DNA of 64,000 bases from Tetmemena sp. SeJ-2015. Taxonomy: Eukaryota > Ciliophora > Spirotrichea > Sporadotrichida > Oxytrichidae. Numbering within the stretch: position 1 is the stretch's first letter; the number at the start of each line of letters is the position of its first letter. The notes beneath the pieces were generated by a model. It made no database searches. It worked only from the letters and a program-made list of their open reading frames with translations, and was not told where the DNA came from. A program made the translations under genes and the position numbers. This document shows, piece by piece, positions 22,910-35,500 of the stretch. Location of the stretch: assembly GCA_027382625.1 (NCBI GenBank), contig JAJKFJ010021217.1:177177-241176 (forward strand), read 5' to 3'.

Positions 22910-25173
22910 ATGTCTATGAAAGACTTCCAAATCATCAATAAAATTGGTAACCACCATTTCAAAACGATTCCTGCGGTTATTAAATCTACTTGTAGGTGAT
23001 GGAGCATTCAGTCTCGTTTATAGAGTAAAGAGAAACTTAAATGTTTTATTATGTTTTAAATAAATAGATAATGAATTAGAGAATCTCTGATGGATAGGAA
23101 TATGCCATTAAAAAGGTAAAATATAGCCAAACTAACTTTATTTCCTTTCTTTTTTTAATGAAAAAGTTTGCATTTTTAACGAAAGCATGAGCTTCTTGAT
23201 TTCATATGAATTATTTTTTCAACGAAGTCTATAACGTATGACTAAACTTCACCAATAGGTAAAAATGCTAGCTTTGAAAGAAAAGGAAAAACAAAATGCG
23301 TTAAATGAAGTGAGAATTCTGGCTTCTATTTTGTAAGACAATTGATTTGTAATAAAAATGATCTGTTAGGCATCCGAACATCATCGCTTATAAGGAAGCC
23401 TTCATCGAGGATAGTTCTTCTTCGCTCTGCCTAGTTATGGAATTTGCAAATGATGGAGACCTCTACGATAAGATTGTTAATCACACCAAGAAAAGGACTC
23501 TTTTTAGTGAAAACTAGATCTGGGGCATCTTCATTTCTATGGTGAAAGCGTTGAAAGTTTTGCACCAAATGAAGATCTTCCATAGAGATTTAAAATGTGC
23601 GAACGTTTTCTTGTTTAAAGATGGATCCGCTAAACTTGGGGATTTGAATGTCTCTAAAGTAGCGCAGAAAGGGCTGCTTTATACTCAAACCGGAACTCCT
23701 TACTATGCATCTCCCGAAGTTTGGAGGGACCAAGCTTACGATAGCAAAAGCGATATTTGGTCACTTGGGTGCGTCCTTTACGAGATGATAACTTTAAAGC
23801 CACCTTTTAGAGCTAATGACATGAACTAGCTGTATCAGAGAGTCCTCAAGGGTATCTATCAACCCATCCCAAACAACTACTCAAAGGACTTGGCAGAAAT
23901 GCTAAAAACCTTGCTACAAGTGTCACCGAGTGTGAGACCAACTTGCGAGTAAATTTTGAAAATGGACTCTGTTAAGCGTAGACTTAATTTAGTGCAGCAA
24001 AACCTGGCTTAAGAGCAGGTAGTGGAGTAAGATGCTGGTTTTGACCATCTGAACCTGCTAGGCACGATTAAACTCCCCAAAAATCTAGCGCAGTTAACTA
24101 AGAATCTTCCCAAATCAAACTACATTTCTCACAGAGAAATGAAACTCAAAGCCTCTACTGCACCTAAACATGAACGAAGCACTAGCATTCCAAACGGAGA
24201 AGGCATAAAAGACCTAAGAATGGCTAAATAGGAGTCAAATAGCCACAAGGAAGGATAAGTGCTCAGTAGAAATGAGTCATAGTCAATCGATCCCAAGAGA
24301 ATCATTAACCAATAGAAGCTATTGAATGCTCAGGATCTAGTCAAAGTGAGTCAAAGTTTGTAAAAGAACCAAGGCAAGAATGGTTTGGACTTCCTAAACA
24401 AAATTTATTGCATTTAATTGAACAGTAACAACTATAACAGTGGAAAGAAACCTCAACTTAATATATAAACTAATCCTACATCGAGAGAAACTTCTCAGAG
24501 CAATTAACTTCCTCTCAGCTACCTTAACTAACTGAATGCCCAATCCAGCAAGTAGTAAAATTAAAAGAACGATAAGAAGAATGACTACTTTGCTGATTTG
24601 AGGCTTCCAACTATCCCAGTAAACAACAGCTCAATCTTGCTTGTAGAGCAGTCGAGAAAGTTAGAGGACGTGAATAGCATGAAACGCTCGCTTCCTCCTC
24701 AGCCTCATTAGCAAGCGTATGGCAACAACTATAGACACAATTTTTTGTTTAAAGGCTATTTATGTAATTAACTACAACCACAGAAATATTCCTAGCAATC
24801 CTAACTCACAATTTAGACAGTATCAAGCAGGAACAGGATCTATGTAAGAGCGACATGGCTCAAGCAATTCAGCAGCCATTAGCTCTGCTTACCATCAACT
24901 CTAAGGTGGAAGTAGTGGCGGTGTCTACGAGAGAAACGGCATCAACAGGTCAAATTACGATCGCGTTGACCCTGCTCTCTATGGGCACGCCTCTGCTCAG
25001 TCAGTTACGAGAAGCCTCCCGCAAAAGCCCACTTTGATGCCGACGATACCGAGTGAATACAACCGCCAACCTCAAAAAATTAAATTTGAATTGCAATTAA
25101 TCTATTATATATTAGTTCTCAGAATGCTAACGGCGGCATTAACTACAGAAGAAATAGTCCGAGTCTCTGGTGA
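22910..25173 (+). CDS. NEK (NIMA-related) protein kinase
   Basis: The kinase domain is complete: Gly loop KIGDGAFSLVY, lysine in YAIKK, HPNIIAYKEAF, catalytic loop FHRDLKCANVFL, magnesium loop GDLNVSK, activation segment TGTPYYASPEVW and DIWSLGCVLYEM. The order and the HRDLK.AN loop fit the NEK family, which acts at basal bodies, cilia and in cell-cycle control. The usual DFG is DLN. ATG at 22910 precedes KDFQIINKIG. Introns: 22947-22995, about 23114-23261 and 23333-23369. IESs: 23029, 24736 and 25071. The tail after about residue 270 is basic, Asn/Gln/Ser-rich and low complexity, ending RRNSPSLW and TGA at 25171-25173 once the last IES is removed. The 37-bp gap to the next frame's start region contains only AT-rich sequence on either side of 25200-25750. 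Confidence 0.9.
23029..23077. other. IES, 49 bp, pointer AGAGAA
   Basis: Repeats at 23029-23034 and 23078-23083. Removal restores YRVKRISDGQEYAIKK in the NEK N-lobe. Confidence 0.85.
24736..24778. other. IES, 43 bp, pointer CACA
   Basis: Repeats at 24736-24739 and 24779-24782. Removal joins NNYRH to RNIPSNPNSQ. Confidence 0.7.
25071..25117. other. IES, 47 bp, pointer CTCA
   Basis: Repeats at 25071-25074 and 25118-25121. Removal leads into QNANGGINYRRNSPSLW and the stop. Confidence 0.75.
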
Positions 25174-25758
25174 GCTCTCATTTTACAACATAAAGAGGCT
25201 TAGAATATATGATAGTGTCGACGAACAAGAAATTCATGAATATAGCACCGATATAAGTTCAATCCTCATTTATAAATTAAATTTTCCAAGCCATTATTTG
25301 GATTTTGAATTCAGTTTCACTTTATCTAATCATTAATTAGATACAAATTCAGATAAAATCTCATGTCAAGGATTAATTTGGATAAGTTTTATTAACTTTT
25401 TGAAAAGAAAGCGATGTCTAAACTTTTTATGATATAGAAATTCAATTGAAAGTCAGAGATAGATAAGCAAAGTTGCAAAGCGATGCTTGAAATGGATAAA
25501 AACAAAAGAGTTCGCTAAAGTGTTTTGATTAAATAAAATTAGACAACAAAATAGCTACTACTTTCTCTACCTAATTAGGAAGAATACATGTACATAAATT
25601 ATTTGTAAAATATCTTATTCACTTTTATTCTTCTTTGGCTTAATAATTCAAGACAATTAATTTAGAAATACCAAAATATTATATAAACAAGTTATAAATT
25701 AATAATGCTTTAAATTATTAATTTAAATATTTTTTTTTAAATTTAAGTTATCGCATTT

Positions 25759-28700
25759 ATGAAGGGCTCGACTCAACCGTCTATTGTGAATCCAACTCAG
25801 AAGCATGATGCTCCACTCTCCTCAAACTAAAATGCTTAGTTGAGCATCGGGCATTACGTTTTCAGTAATTACTATTTCACTATAGATATCTGAAATTCAA
25901 CTAACATCTTTGCGCTTTAGGTAAATCCCTCGGCAAAGGCACATTTATTTAATTTTTTATTGAATCAAGCAAATTTATTGGAAAGTATTTTTACTCTATA
26001 AAAATATTATTTTAAACTTATTGAAATAATTTAAAATGATTTGGGAAAGTGAAATTAGCTACTCATTCACTAACAGGAGAAAAGGTTAGTATTTTTGTGC
26101 TAAACCTTCTTGCCTCTCTTCTTATTTGCCCTATTTTTAAAATTAATCTGAGAACTCGATTCCCTCTTAGTTTAACTCTTCTTACTCACATATGGAGTGG
26201 CTTTATCTTTGAATGTAGGTTGCAATTAAGATCTTAGAAAAGGACAAAATCAAGGACAAAAAGGATGTTGAGAGGATAACTAGAGAAATTAAAATCCTCA
26301 AGAAAGTAAAAATACAATTATCATCGTAATACATAAATGAATATTGTGTTAAAGTTAGACATCCAAATGTTATTCAACTCTATGAGGTAAGTTTGTAAAC
26401 GCCATTATAAGATTTAAAACTAGTTCATTACAAACATAATAAAATAAACAACACCTATTCCTATAGATTATAGAAACTGAAGTCGAACTTTTTCTGATAA
26501 TGGAATATTGCACAAATGGAGAGCTGTTCGATTATATAGTTGCGCACCAACGACTTCATGAAAGATAGGCCTGCAAATTTTATCAAGAGCTACTTTTAAC
26601 ACTTATAGTTACCTTATTAATTTAACTTTCAGGAATAGAGTACATTCATCAAAGTGGAGTATGCCATAGAGATTTGAAGCCTGAAAACTTACTGCTAGAT
26701 TACGATAAATCTCTTAAGATAGTAGACTTTGGTCTAAGTAATATGTACGAAGGAGAGGAGACTCTCAAGACTGCTTGCGGATCCCCTTGCTACGCAGCTC
26801 CAGAAATTATTATTTTTATAATGATAGCCGGCAAAAAGTATAAAGGCCTTAAGAGTGACATTTGGAGCAGTGGAGTAGTTTTATTTGCCATGGTTTGCGG
26901 ATATCTCCCTTTTGAGGATCCTAAGACGTCAAACCTCTATAAAAAGATTTTGAGTGCTGATTACTAGATTCCCAAGTTTGTGTCTCCAGAGTGCACAGAT
27001 CTACTCTCTAAGATTCTTAACACTAACCCAGAAACTAGATTTACAGTTGATGAAATTCGAAACCATGTCTGGTTCAGACAAGTGAGGGAAAAACGTATGG
27101 GAGGATTCTTCCCTGGAAAGGACTCTCCTTTATTTTAAATATAGGAAAAAATGCCAGTGAACATGGATATTTACAACTTAGTGATAGAACAACAAAAGTT
27201 TGATAGAGAATACGCAGCAAAATGCATAGAAGCTAACAGACATAATAGTATAACAGCGACTTATCACCTTATCTATAAAAAGCAGCTAAAGACTAGCATG
27301 GCTATATCTGAGTATCCTCAGATGGTAGGTGGCTCAATAGACCGCTCATAGCTTATGACAAGAGCCCTCAAAACTTAGAAGCAAGAGGAAATTGAAAAGC
27401 AAAATAAGGCTAATAAGAGAGGCCACTCAATCAATATTGGAAATGTAAAAAGAGCTGACCTGAATTAGACCCTACCCTCCAATTTCTATCCAAACGTTTT
27501 ACAGGGAGTTCACGGAGGAGAAGAAACTTTGAATCTTAACGGCTCTAAAGACCCCTCTGATATTTCAGCTCAAAAGAAATACAAGTTATAGCTTCAAGCT
27601 GATATCATTAAGCTTAAGTAGAAATATCATTAAATAGGAGGAGGAGCTGGAGATGACCTAATGCAAACTCAATCACCGAAAAGCATCAACTAATAGAACA
27701 CTAATTTCTAATTTAATCGCTTATTATAATGTATTTTAGAACTCTAATAATCAACGAGAAGCAGCTATCAACGGGATAACAACTCCAAAGAATTTGAATA
27801 ATGAAACTGTAATAATATAGAATCAGGATACTCCTTAACCAGACTCCCAATCTAAGACTATAAATAAGGAGCCTTCGAATCATTCTAAAATTTCTAATAG
27901 CTTTCAGAACTCAGGACCTGTTCTTAATTAAAACTTTTACAACACTGGAGTGAATTTTCATAAGAGCTCTAAAGTCTAATCTGCAACAACAACTGAGTCG
28001 ACTATAAACAGCTCTTCTTAGAATGAATATTAACGTTAAAATTTTCCCATTCAGCACAATTAATTTTTATTAGGTCACAAACAATCTGCATCTAATCCTT
28101 AAACTAATCACCAGAGATATAGAACCTCTCTACCAGTAGAGAGGACTTAAACATAGTAGCTATAATATCCCTAAAGTTAGGCTTAGCAAAAATAAGCTTC
28201 TTAAAGCATCAATCCTCAAAGCTAATTAATTGATTTAACTATAGAAATTCTGAATTTATTATTTAGCTCTTTTTCGAATCCTAACTCTAAGCCTCCATCT
28301 TGGAAATAAACGATTGACACGAGTTTGAACTCTGGTATAGACAACAACATCAGAAATAGAGCTCAAGGAAATGGGAGTAGTCTAAATAAAAGCTCCATAG
28401 TAACTGGAGGAAACTATCAAACCCTGGATCCAGTAGATTCAAATTCTAGCTAATTCAATAAGAAAGCTACTTAGCATCTCTTCAACTAAACCATAACTCA
28501 ATTTGCGCAAATTTTGCCAGAAAAAGGTGGTTCACTCAATAAGTAGCCCTCCTAGAGAGGAAAAGCTAATTCAATTGATCACGCTTCGATTCACACTTCT
28601 CAGGAATATAAGAGAGGTGTGAACTCTAATTCCTTAACTCAGTCACTTAACCTAAGCACAATTATGAACTCAAATAAAAACAACCCTCTTCAGCAATACT

Positions 28701-29861
28701 AAAATACTATTACTCATGGCGGCCAAGATTACTCTTACCCAATTGGCTCTTAAGCAGCGACAATCTAAGTTCAAAGTGTAGGGTAAGGGTATTCTTAGAA
28801 AAATAACAGTCACATGAGGAATTAAGGAACCAAGCTAACTGATTTACGCTTACAAACAGCTGCTCCTACAATAGCTGATTTCAACCAAAACTTTAGGACT
28901 CATAATAATACCTCCTAAAACAAAACTTAAGCTTAGAATTAAGCTAGCGGAGGAAGTGCTAATAATCAGACGATAGATTTCTTCATCATGAAATAGTAAC
29001 AACAGAGTTCAAAGTCCTAATCCTACTAAAGCTCTAATCACAAATAGTCTGTGAGATATGGCTCAAATGGAAGTTAAATAGGAATCTCTGGAGGCAACAG
29101 TACCATTAAGTATTATAATTTATATCTTATTCAAAGGGAGGATTGGTTTTATTAATTGGAGGAGGAAGTAGTATAAGTAGTTCAGTTGGTGGAGGATAGA
29201 GAAACTAAACTTCCAGTCCGAAGGGAAAGAACCTCATGGATGTGAACTAAGTTTCTCTAAATATCAGCGAGCTATACAAACAGTACTCAAAGAAGCAAGG
29301 AGGAATAGGCACCTCTCTAGGATTGAATAATACAACAAATCTTTAGTTCTACCTACACTTAAATATTAAAATTTTACCAGGGAGCTTAAAACTAAAATCC
29401 TAACTCTAGTAGTTATGTGAGTAGTTAAAAGCAAACAAATCAGGGACTTGGCATCTCTGGTGGGGGTCACTATAGAGCTATATCAGTTCTCGAATAGTAG
29501 CAACTAGCAAATACTTTATCATTATAGAATTTTTCATACTGTAAATATAGCTTCTTTGCAAAATCAAGCAGCCAGCCGAAGCGGCAACTCAATCTAACTA
29601 ACCACGAAAATTATATTAATTTGTTTGATAAATTAATTTAAATCAGGTAAGTTTTGAAGAAGATCTTAATTTGAATCTATAGCAGGAGTTGCTCAAAGTT
29701 TTCTGAACTCTAGCTAAATGATGGGTACGCTAACAGCAGGTGGTATTGGGTATTCGTAGCTGACTGGAAGTGGAATCGGCAACGCAAAGCAAAACCTTAA
29801 CAACACTATGACAGTTTACAACAGGCATTCGCATATTCCTACAACAAGTGCTAATTATTGA
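25759..29861 (+). CDS. SNF1/AMPK-related (CAMK group) protein kinase with long polar tail
   Basis: With five IESs removed (25860, 25943, 26303, 26592, 26805) and two introns spliced (26085-26218, 26387-26466) the domain reads [71 protein letters not shown] and [13 protein letters not shown]. The activation loop Thr and the CGSP motif are typical of AMPK/SNF1 relatives. Behind the C-lobe, [18 protein letters not shown] matches the UBA-like element of MARK/SIK/SnRK1 kinases. The remaining 800 or so residues are Asn/Gln/Ser/Gly-rich without a domain; one further IES (29350) was resolved there, and frame changes near 29110, 29510 and 29650 indicate more. The stop is TGA 29859-29861. Likely a stress or energy kinase; substrate unknown. 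Confidence 0.9.
25860..25915. other. IES, 56 bp, pointer TTT
   Basis: Repeats at 25860-25862 and 25916-25918. Removal gives [12 protein letters not shown] at the start of the kinase Gly loop. Confidence 0.7.
25943..26038. other. IES, 96 bp, pointer ATTT
   Basis: Repeats at 25943-25946 and 26039-26042. Removal restores the Gly loop GKGTFGKVKLA. Confidence 0.88.
26303..26350. other. IES, 48 bp, pointer AAAGT
   Basis: Repeats at 26303-26307 and 26351-26355. Removal restores [16 protein letters not shown]. Confidence 0.88.
26592..26624. other. IES, 33 bp, pointer ACTTT
   Basis: Repeats at 26592-26596 and 26625-26629. Removal restores [16 protein letters not shown] before the catalytic loop. 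Confidence 0.9.
26805..26819. other. IES, 15 bp, pointer AAT
   Basis: Repeats at 26805-26807 and 26820-26822. Removal turns [12 protein letters not shown] into the canonical APEMIAG. Confidence 0.9.
29350..29374. other. IES, 25 bp, pointer TACC
   Basis: Repeats at 29350-29353 and 29375-29378. Removal joins NNTTNLQFY to QGAQNQNPNSS. Confidence 0.7.
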
Positions 29862-30023
29862 AAGATCCTCCCCTATTTCAATTATTCTCTCTGCTTCGAC
29901 TAATTTAAGTTATATATAGATGTTAAATCGTTTGATTTTCATTATAAAAGTTATTATAAAGCATAGATTCCGCCTAAAGTAATCTTTAAGTAAGAGTGGA
30001 GGTGAAACTATTCTAATTGATAA

Positions 30024-31844
30024 ATGTTTTCTAATTATAAGTACTAGCGAGTTTCAAATAATCCTGAGGAAGTAATTGAAATAACGCATCCTAAAGATCG
30101 TTCTTCCGAATCAGGACAATAATAATATCAAGCCTGTAATGTTGATGAAACAGATTATAATTTTAAGTATATTTTAATGATTATGGAATGCAAATTCATG
30201 ATTTGCAAACATCAAATGACTAACCTTGCCACATTTGCGGTCTAAAGACAAAATCTGAAGTAATCGATTAAAATAGTATGAGATAAAACTAATATACAAA
30301 TTAGACAAGTTAGTGAGAATATTTTGACTCAGGAAGTAATTTATTTATATTAGAAAAGATAAAACTTCCAATCCTAGTAGGAACAAAATATTTAAGAATC
30401 CTTTATCGCAGAAGTAATTCATGAAGAACCGGAAGCCGAAGAAAAAATAGCTTCATCTCAAGAAAACCAATAATCCTCACTCCCTTACCGATTTTAAGAA
30501 GAAATTGGAGCTATCGAACCTATTCAGAATATTGGTGTTCTAATTAAGTTAATTTTTATACTTGCTAGATTTGCAACAGAATTTAGGATTTTCCTGATCA
30601 TATCTAGCGAGTTAAAAATTAATAAAAGAGGGAACCTCAAATCTTTTCACCTTAGTCCTCCGATGACATGATCACACATAATAAAGTCTTAAGAGTTTAC
30701 GGAATATATGAAGACTAGGATTTGCCACTTTCTCAACCTATTATTTAAAGTCAAGAATCTGAAAACTTATTCAAGAGAGCGATTAAACTTCAGCTTAAGC
30801 AAACCCAAAGGTTGAGATAATGCTAGAGGAAAAATAAAATGAAGAATAGGTCCATCTACGCAGCGCATCTATTGCCAGAGCTTCTACAAATATTGATTCC
30901 TAATTGAAATAAAGCTTGGATACTCACACATCCTCTAAGTAAAGATTAAAGAGTCTCATAATTTGACTTTAATTTTCCTCTCTTTATAGTCTATTTCAAA
31001 AGTTGGAGGAAAGTTTATACAAGTAGAATTTAGTTCAAGAATCTTAAGTGAAGGCAAACTTATTTCACCGTCTTTTAATACTCTATTTAGTTAACTTTAT
31101 GGAGCATCTTTAAAGAATCCTATACGACAAAGAAACTACAGTCTTCGATAAAGAGCAGCTCTTTCGCCAGCAATAAACCAATCTAGAGATTGAACTTCAT
31201 CAGAATTTAGAAACACTCAAACTCCTCCGCCATGAGTTAGATAAAAGAATCTAAACTTTACAAAATGACGCCACTAGCTTGATTGACTTACAAAGAGAAA
31301 CTGCTTCTGAGAGGGAGATAGACCAAAAAGTGAAAGAGGGAGAGCAACTTACTCAACTTCACAAATAGGTTAGACTGAGGATAATTGAAGAAAAGATCAG
31401 ATGCTAAAAAACTCAGTAGAATTTAAAAGAGGAAGGACTGAACTCAGATTAAATAAAAGAAATCAAAATTTTGTTCAAATAAGTAGAGAATTTGTAAATT
31501 TTTATTTAAAGAACGATGAGCAATTTATCCGCTACTTTCATTCATTAGGAGATACAGTAGAAGGAGTACAAATTGAACAAGAAATGGCTCAGAGCTCTGT
31601 AGAATCTCAAAGACAAGCCTTGATAGCAAGTTTCTCTTCTTAATATATGAGGGAGATTAAACGAGCGCTAAAAAAATTATAAGACTCTCATTCAAAGATT
31701 GATTTATAGTTGAGGGAGTTGAAGGAAGAATTCCTTAGTCAAGAGAATTCTTTAGTAGAGCTAAGAAATTAGTCCGAATTCAAGATATTTTAATATTAAT
31801 TTGAATATACCAAAGTCTTCGTTACTTTTAAATTCTTAACTTGA
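30024..31844 (+). CDS. CxxC-motif and coiled-coil protein, function unknown
   Basis: ATG 30024 opens MFSNYKYQRVSNNPEE. Two paired-cysteine motifs follow, CHICGLKTK near 30235 (restored by the 11-bp IES at 30160) and CQICNRIQ near 30565, which may form one zinc-binding unit. From about 31000 the product is a strong coiled coil (QLFRQQQTNLEIELHQNLET, then LRHELDKRIQTLQNDA), continuing to TGA 31842-31844. Frame changes near 30310, 30560, 30780, 30960 and 31480 imply more IESs that I did not place. I know no family with exactly this arrangement; a cytoskeletal or basal-body role would be a guess. Confidence 0.5.
30160..30170. other. IES, 11 bp, pointer ATTTTAA
   Basis: 7-bp repeats at 30160-30166 and 30171-30177. 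Removal joins VDETDYNF to NDYGMQIHDL. Confidence 0.7.
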
Positions 31845-32113
31845 TTGCTTAAAAGTGGCTTCTAGTAAAATGAAAAAATTGGCAATCAATTTGCACTTAT
31901 TTCGAATTTAAATTTAGTTTTAATTTTAATTAGAGTTTTTACTTGAAAAATTATATTCATGTTGATGTTGACTGAGCCCGTTTAAAACATTTTTTTAATT
32001 AAACATTTTTTTTTTAAATCATGATAAAATCTAACGATATCAAATTGGACAATTTTATTATTTTTATTATAACCCTTATTTAAAACTATAGTGTTTGATT
32101 TGTTATTGAATTG

Positions 32114-32557
32114 ATGAAGGACAAAAATAGATTAAGGAGGAGTGAGCTTAGACAATTGGAAGAGGGTGAACTAGATTTCTTAGAGAGAAGCATTTATTTA
32201 AATATTTTCTATGCATGCTTTTGGAATAAGAGCGAAGAGACTTTGACTCATAAAGTTAACTTAGATAACAGCAATAGATTTAACACAAACAAAGAGACAA
32301 TAAAGCCATCAATTTAGATTTACTTACTGAAAAAGAATGATTACAATCTACAAATGTATGTAGACCTATGCACTGCTATTTTAATGTAATAGAGTAAATA
32401 AAGAAAGAAATCAACTCTATTTTTTCGCTTAATCTTTTGCATTCACACTATTCCTTGGCAGCAGTATTGCATCTTATCATACACTTTAGCAAATATATTG
32501 ATGTGTACCTTTTTTGAATTTTATAAAATACACTATAGTCCTCCAGTTTCCGATTGA
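32114..32557 (+). CDS. Short open frame of doubtful status
   Basis: A 148-codon frame under code 6 starts ATG 32114. Its first half is charged (RLRRSELRQLEEGELDFLE) and looks coding, but its last 80 bases run antisense to the end of the PI4-kinase gene. No domain is recognised. It could be a small gene, the tail of the preceding gene, or chance. Confidence 0.25.
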
Positions 32558-35500
32558 CTACTTAATGAGCAAGTCCACAAATTTAGCTGCTTCAGTTTCG
32601 TTCATTCTCTTTCCAGTGGGGAAAAATCTTTCTTTGAGAGACCTGATTGTATTCTCTCCGTCTTAGAAGCAAGGCAAATCTTTCTGTCCCATCACCATCA
32701 TCTCAACCAATATTATGACTTTATCTGCATGCTCCTGTAGAGCCATGAAACCCCTATATTATGATTATCAAGTTTAATTTCCTTACATTTTCATGAGATT
32801 TCTATATGCATGAAATTTCTTGGTGGTGGTCCCTCTCATGACTTCAACGAACTCTTAAGTTAGCTTGAAAGGTGCTTTCTCAAATTTCAAGCCTTTCCCT
32901 GGCTGATTACTAAGCAGAAAGCCATAGTCAATGTGAATGATGTGCCCTTAGGAATCTACCATGATGTTTTAGTTGTGTCTATCCTTTATCTGCAAGATAT
33001 AGCACGCTAGAGAGTAGCCAGCAAGAGAAGCAACAAAAGCTCTTTGCGCTCTTCTAAATGCTCTACTGTGCTTCCTCCCCTTTCCAAAGTTATCCACAAA
33101 GAATTGGTAAAGGGTCTGGCCGTTCGTTTTCTTATGGATCTCATCTAAGCTCATAGCATCCGTAATCACTTCAATCAAACCACATCGAGGGCCTGTTGCT
33201 AAAATCTCATATGTCTTGAGGAAGATGGGGAGCTTCTTAACTCTGAAGATTTACTAAATCTCACTTATTAGCTGCATTGCAAACTACTCTTGCCTCACAT
33301 CGTCATTGGCTTTCACTATCATGCGGAAGAGAGTCCATGACTTTAGCTGGCCAAAGGGCGAATAAAAATATATATTAGTCCCACTCCTCTGCCCTTAAAT
33401 CAAGGGCGAATTCTTCCTAATTCTTTCTTCTTGCTCCTTGGAGGTCTCCTTAATAAGTATATTCTTGCACTCAGTTTGAGTCTGTCTCCGAGAAGATTAG
33501 TGTCTTGAATACTCAAGGTTGACATCTCCAAGTTTGTTCATAAATTTCTCATCGAACTTATATTCATAAAATACTCTTAGATTCCATATAAAATTTAATA
33601 ATTCCTCTTCTTATTCAATGCCAAGTGCGAATTCAACATCTTCACTTGAGCTTGATTGAGAATTCATTTCGTTTTAGTTCATCTAGTTTTTATTATCCTC
33701 AAGATTAAATCTACATCAATATTTTAAAAGAGATCCGAATAACTGGATTCCTCATCGCTGTCTGGTATGTTTATAAATTCATCCTTTGGGTTTATTAGAT
33801 GGTTGGTGTTATGAGAAATTGAGCCAGTAGCAAAAGCTCTCCCTATTTGCTCATACTATTGATTCGAATTTACTGTTTCATGGAACCTTAAAGACTATCT
33901 CATGTCACTGGATCTTTAGTTTTATAATAAATTCAAGCTAAATTATTTTCTAGAAATTAGACATTTTAGAGGAAAAAATATAAATTCAAACCATTTTTTT
34001 AATTTAAATTAGATTCACAATCTTAATTTATAAAAATAAGTTTTGATATGAGGATGATTGATTTTGATTTGCCTTAATCGAAGAAGAATTGACTGAAAAG
34101 AATCTGTCACTACTCTCTTGTGACAAAGCGGGTGGCTGGTAGCTAGCTTAAATTGTCTATTGATTTTGCATAGGTGCATCCTTTTTTTTGCTGTAGTTTT
34201 AATAGAAGTTTTCGAAATTAGTAGGTTTAGGCTTAACGATCTTATCTTACTACTAACCTTTCTAACCTTAAAGTTGGACATTTTAGCTTGAAACAGATTA
34301 TACAGGCATCAAAGGTTACTAAACTAGCTCTATGCCTTCATCTTCTTCAAAAGACATGTCATTATTTAATTCTTGTATAGTGGTCTATTGGTGTCCTCGA
34401 GCTGCATATGGGTTGACAGTAAGCTGTTTCTTGAAATTATTTATCCTCTAGAGTTGGGAAGAACTGGTGTACTTTTACGGAACTGGAGACTTCAAGAGTG
34501 TATTTGACTAAAATTGGTGATTGTTTATAACTAAGGCGTTTGAAGCCCTGATATCTGCCAATTTAATGAGCTCTTAAGCTTAATCGTCAACATCCCTCCC
34601 TTCAGACAAATACTTTTCTCCCTCCTTCTTCTACCCTTTTAGCTTTTACTTTGAGCTTCCACTTCCCGCTTTCACATGATCTAATTTGCCACCAGAGTTT
34701 GGTTAGTTAAAAGATTTTTTAATATTCTTTACGCTCTTAGCATCATACTTAAGATATGGATTATCAATGAATGGTGAAGAAGATATATGATGGTTACTTC
34801 CGTTATTTCCATTACTCTCGAAAGATATTTGCTGCAAACCAGATTTATGAGAGTTCTAAGAGCTCTTTGAACTATGCTTGTTTAAATTTAGATCTTTATT
34901 GGAGTAAAGATTAAGCTCATCTGGCCTATAAAGCTCAATGCAAAGCAGAATAGGAGATCTCTCCTTGGTTTGAAAAACTCTGCATTCGTTTATTGGGATG
35001 TGAAGTACGGAGTAATTCCTAATCGAATCTATAAAAGAGTTAGACTTAAATAGCAACACTTACCATTGACAAATGGAATATAGACAGTGCTTGGGAGGCA
35101 CTAATTTATAGATCTTAGTTTCTCCTTCAGAATTTAAACTTTCTCTTCTTTGGGTATCTTTAAAGCACTCAACTAGTGCGAAATTTCTGTCAAACTCTTA
35201 ATGAATTTTGGCGTGGATAGGTAAGCATCTTCCTCTAAACAATATCTAAGACACAATTTGAACTTACTAAATTTCTTTTCGTCTTCAATACTCTCAGATT
35301 AGTGGTTATCATGAGGACTTTCGGAGTCAGTCTCAAAGCAAAATGTGAAGGGCCTTAGAATTATATCCTTTGCGCATATCGCTACTTGATTCCCTCCATC
35401 ATCTATACTTATCAAATTTGATGCTTGCCTATCAAATCTCAAATCTTCATCTCCCGTCTCGGTGCAATCATTGACATATCTCTTGATTATTCTTTGAACC

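Noticed and set aside
26805..26819. A 15-nt intron of the heterotrich (Stentor) type
   Set aside because: It lacks GT...AG ends and has a direct repeat at both edges, and other introns here are 32-160 nt. An IES explains it better.
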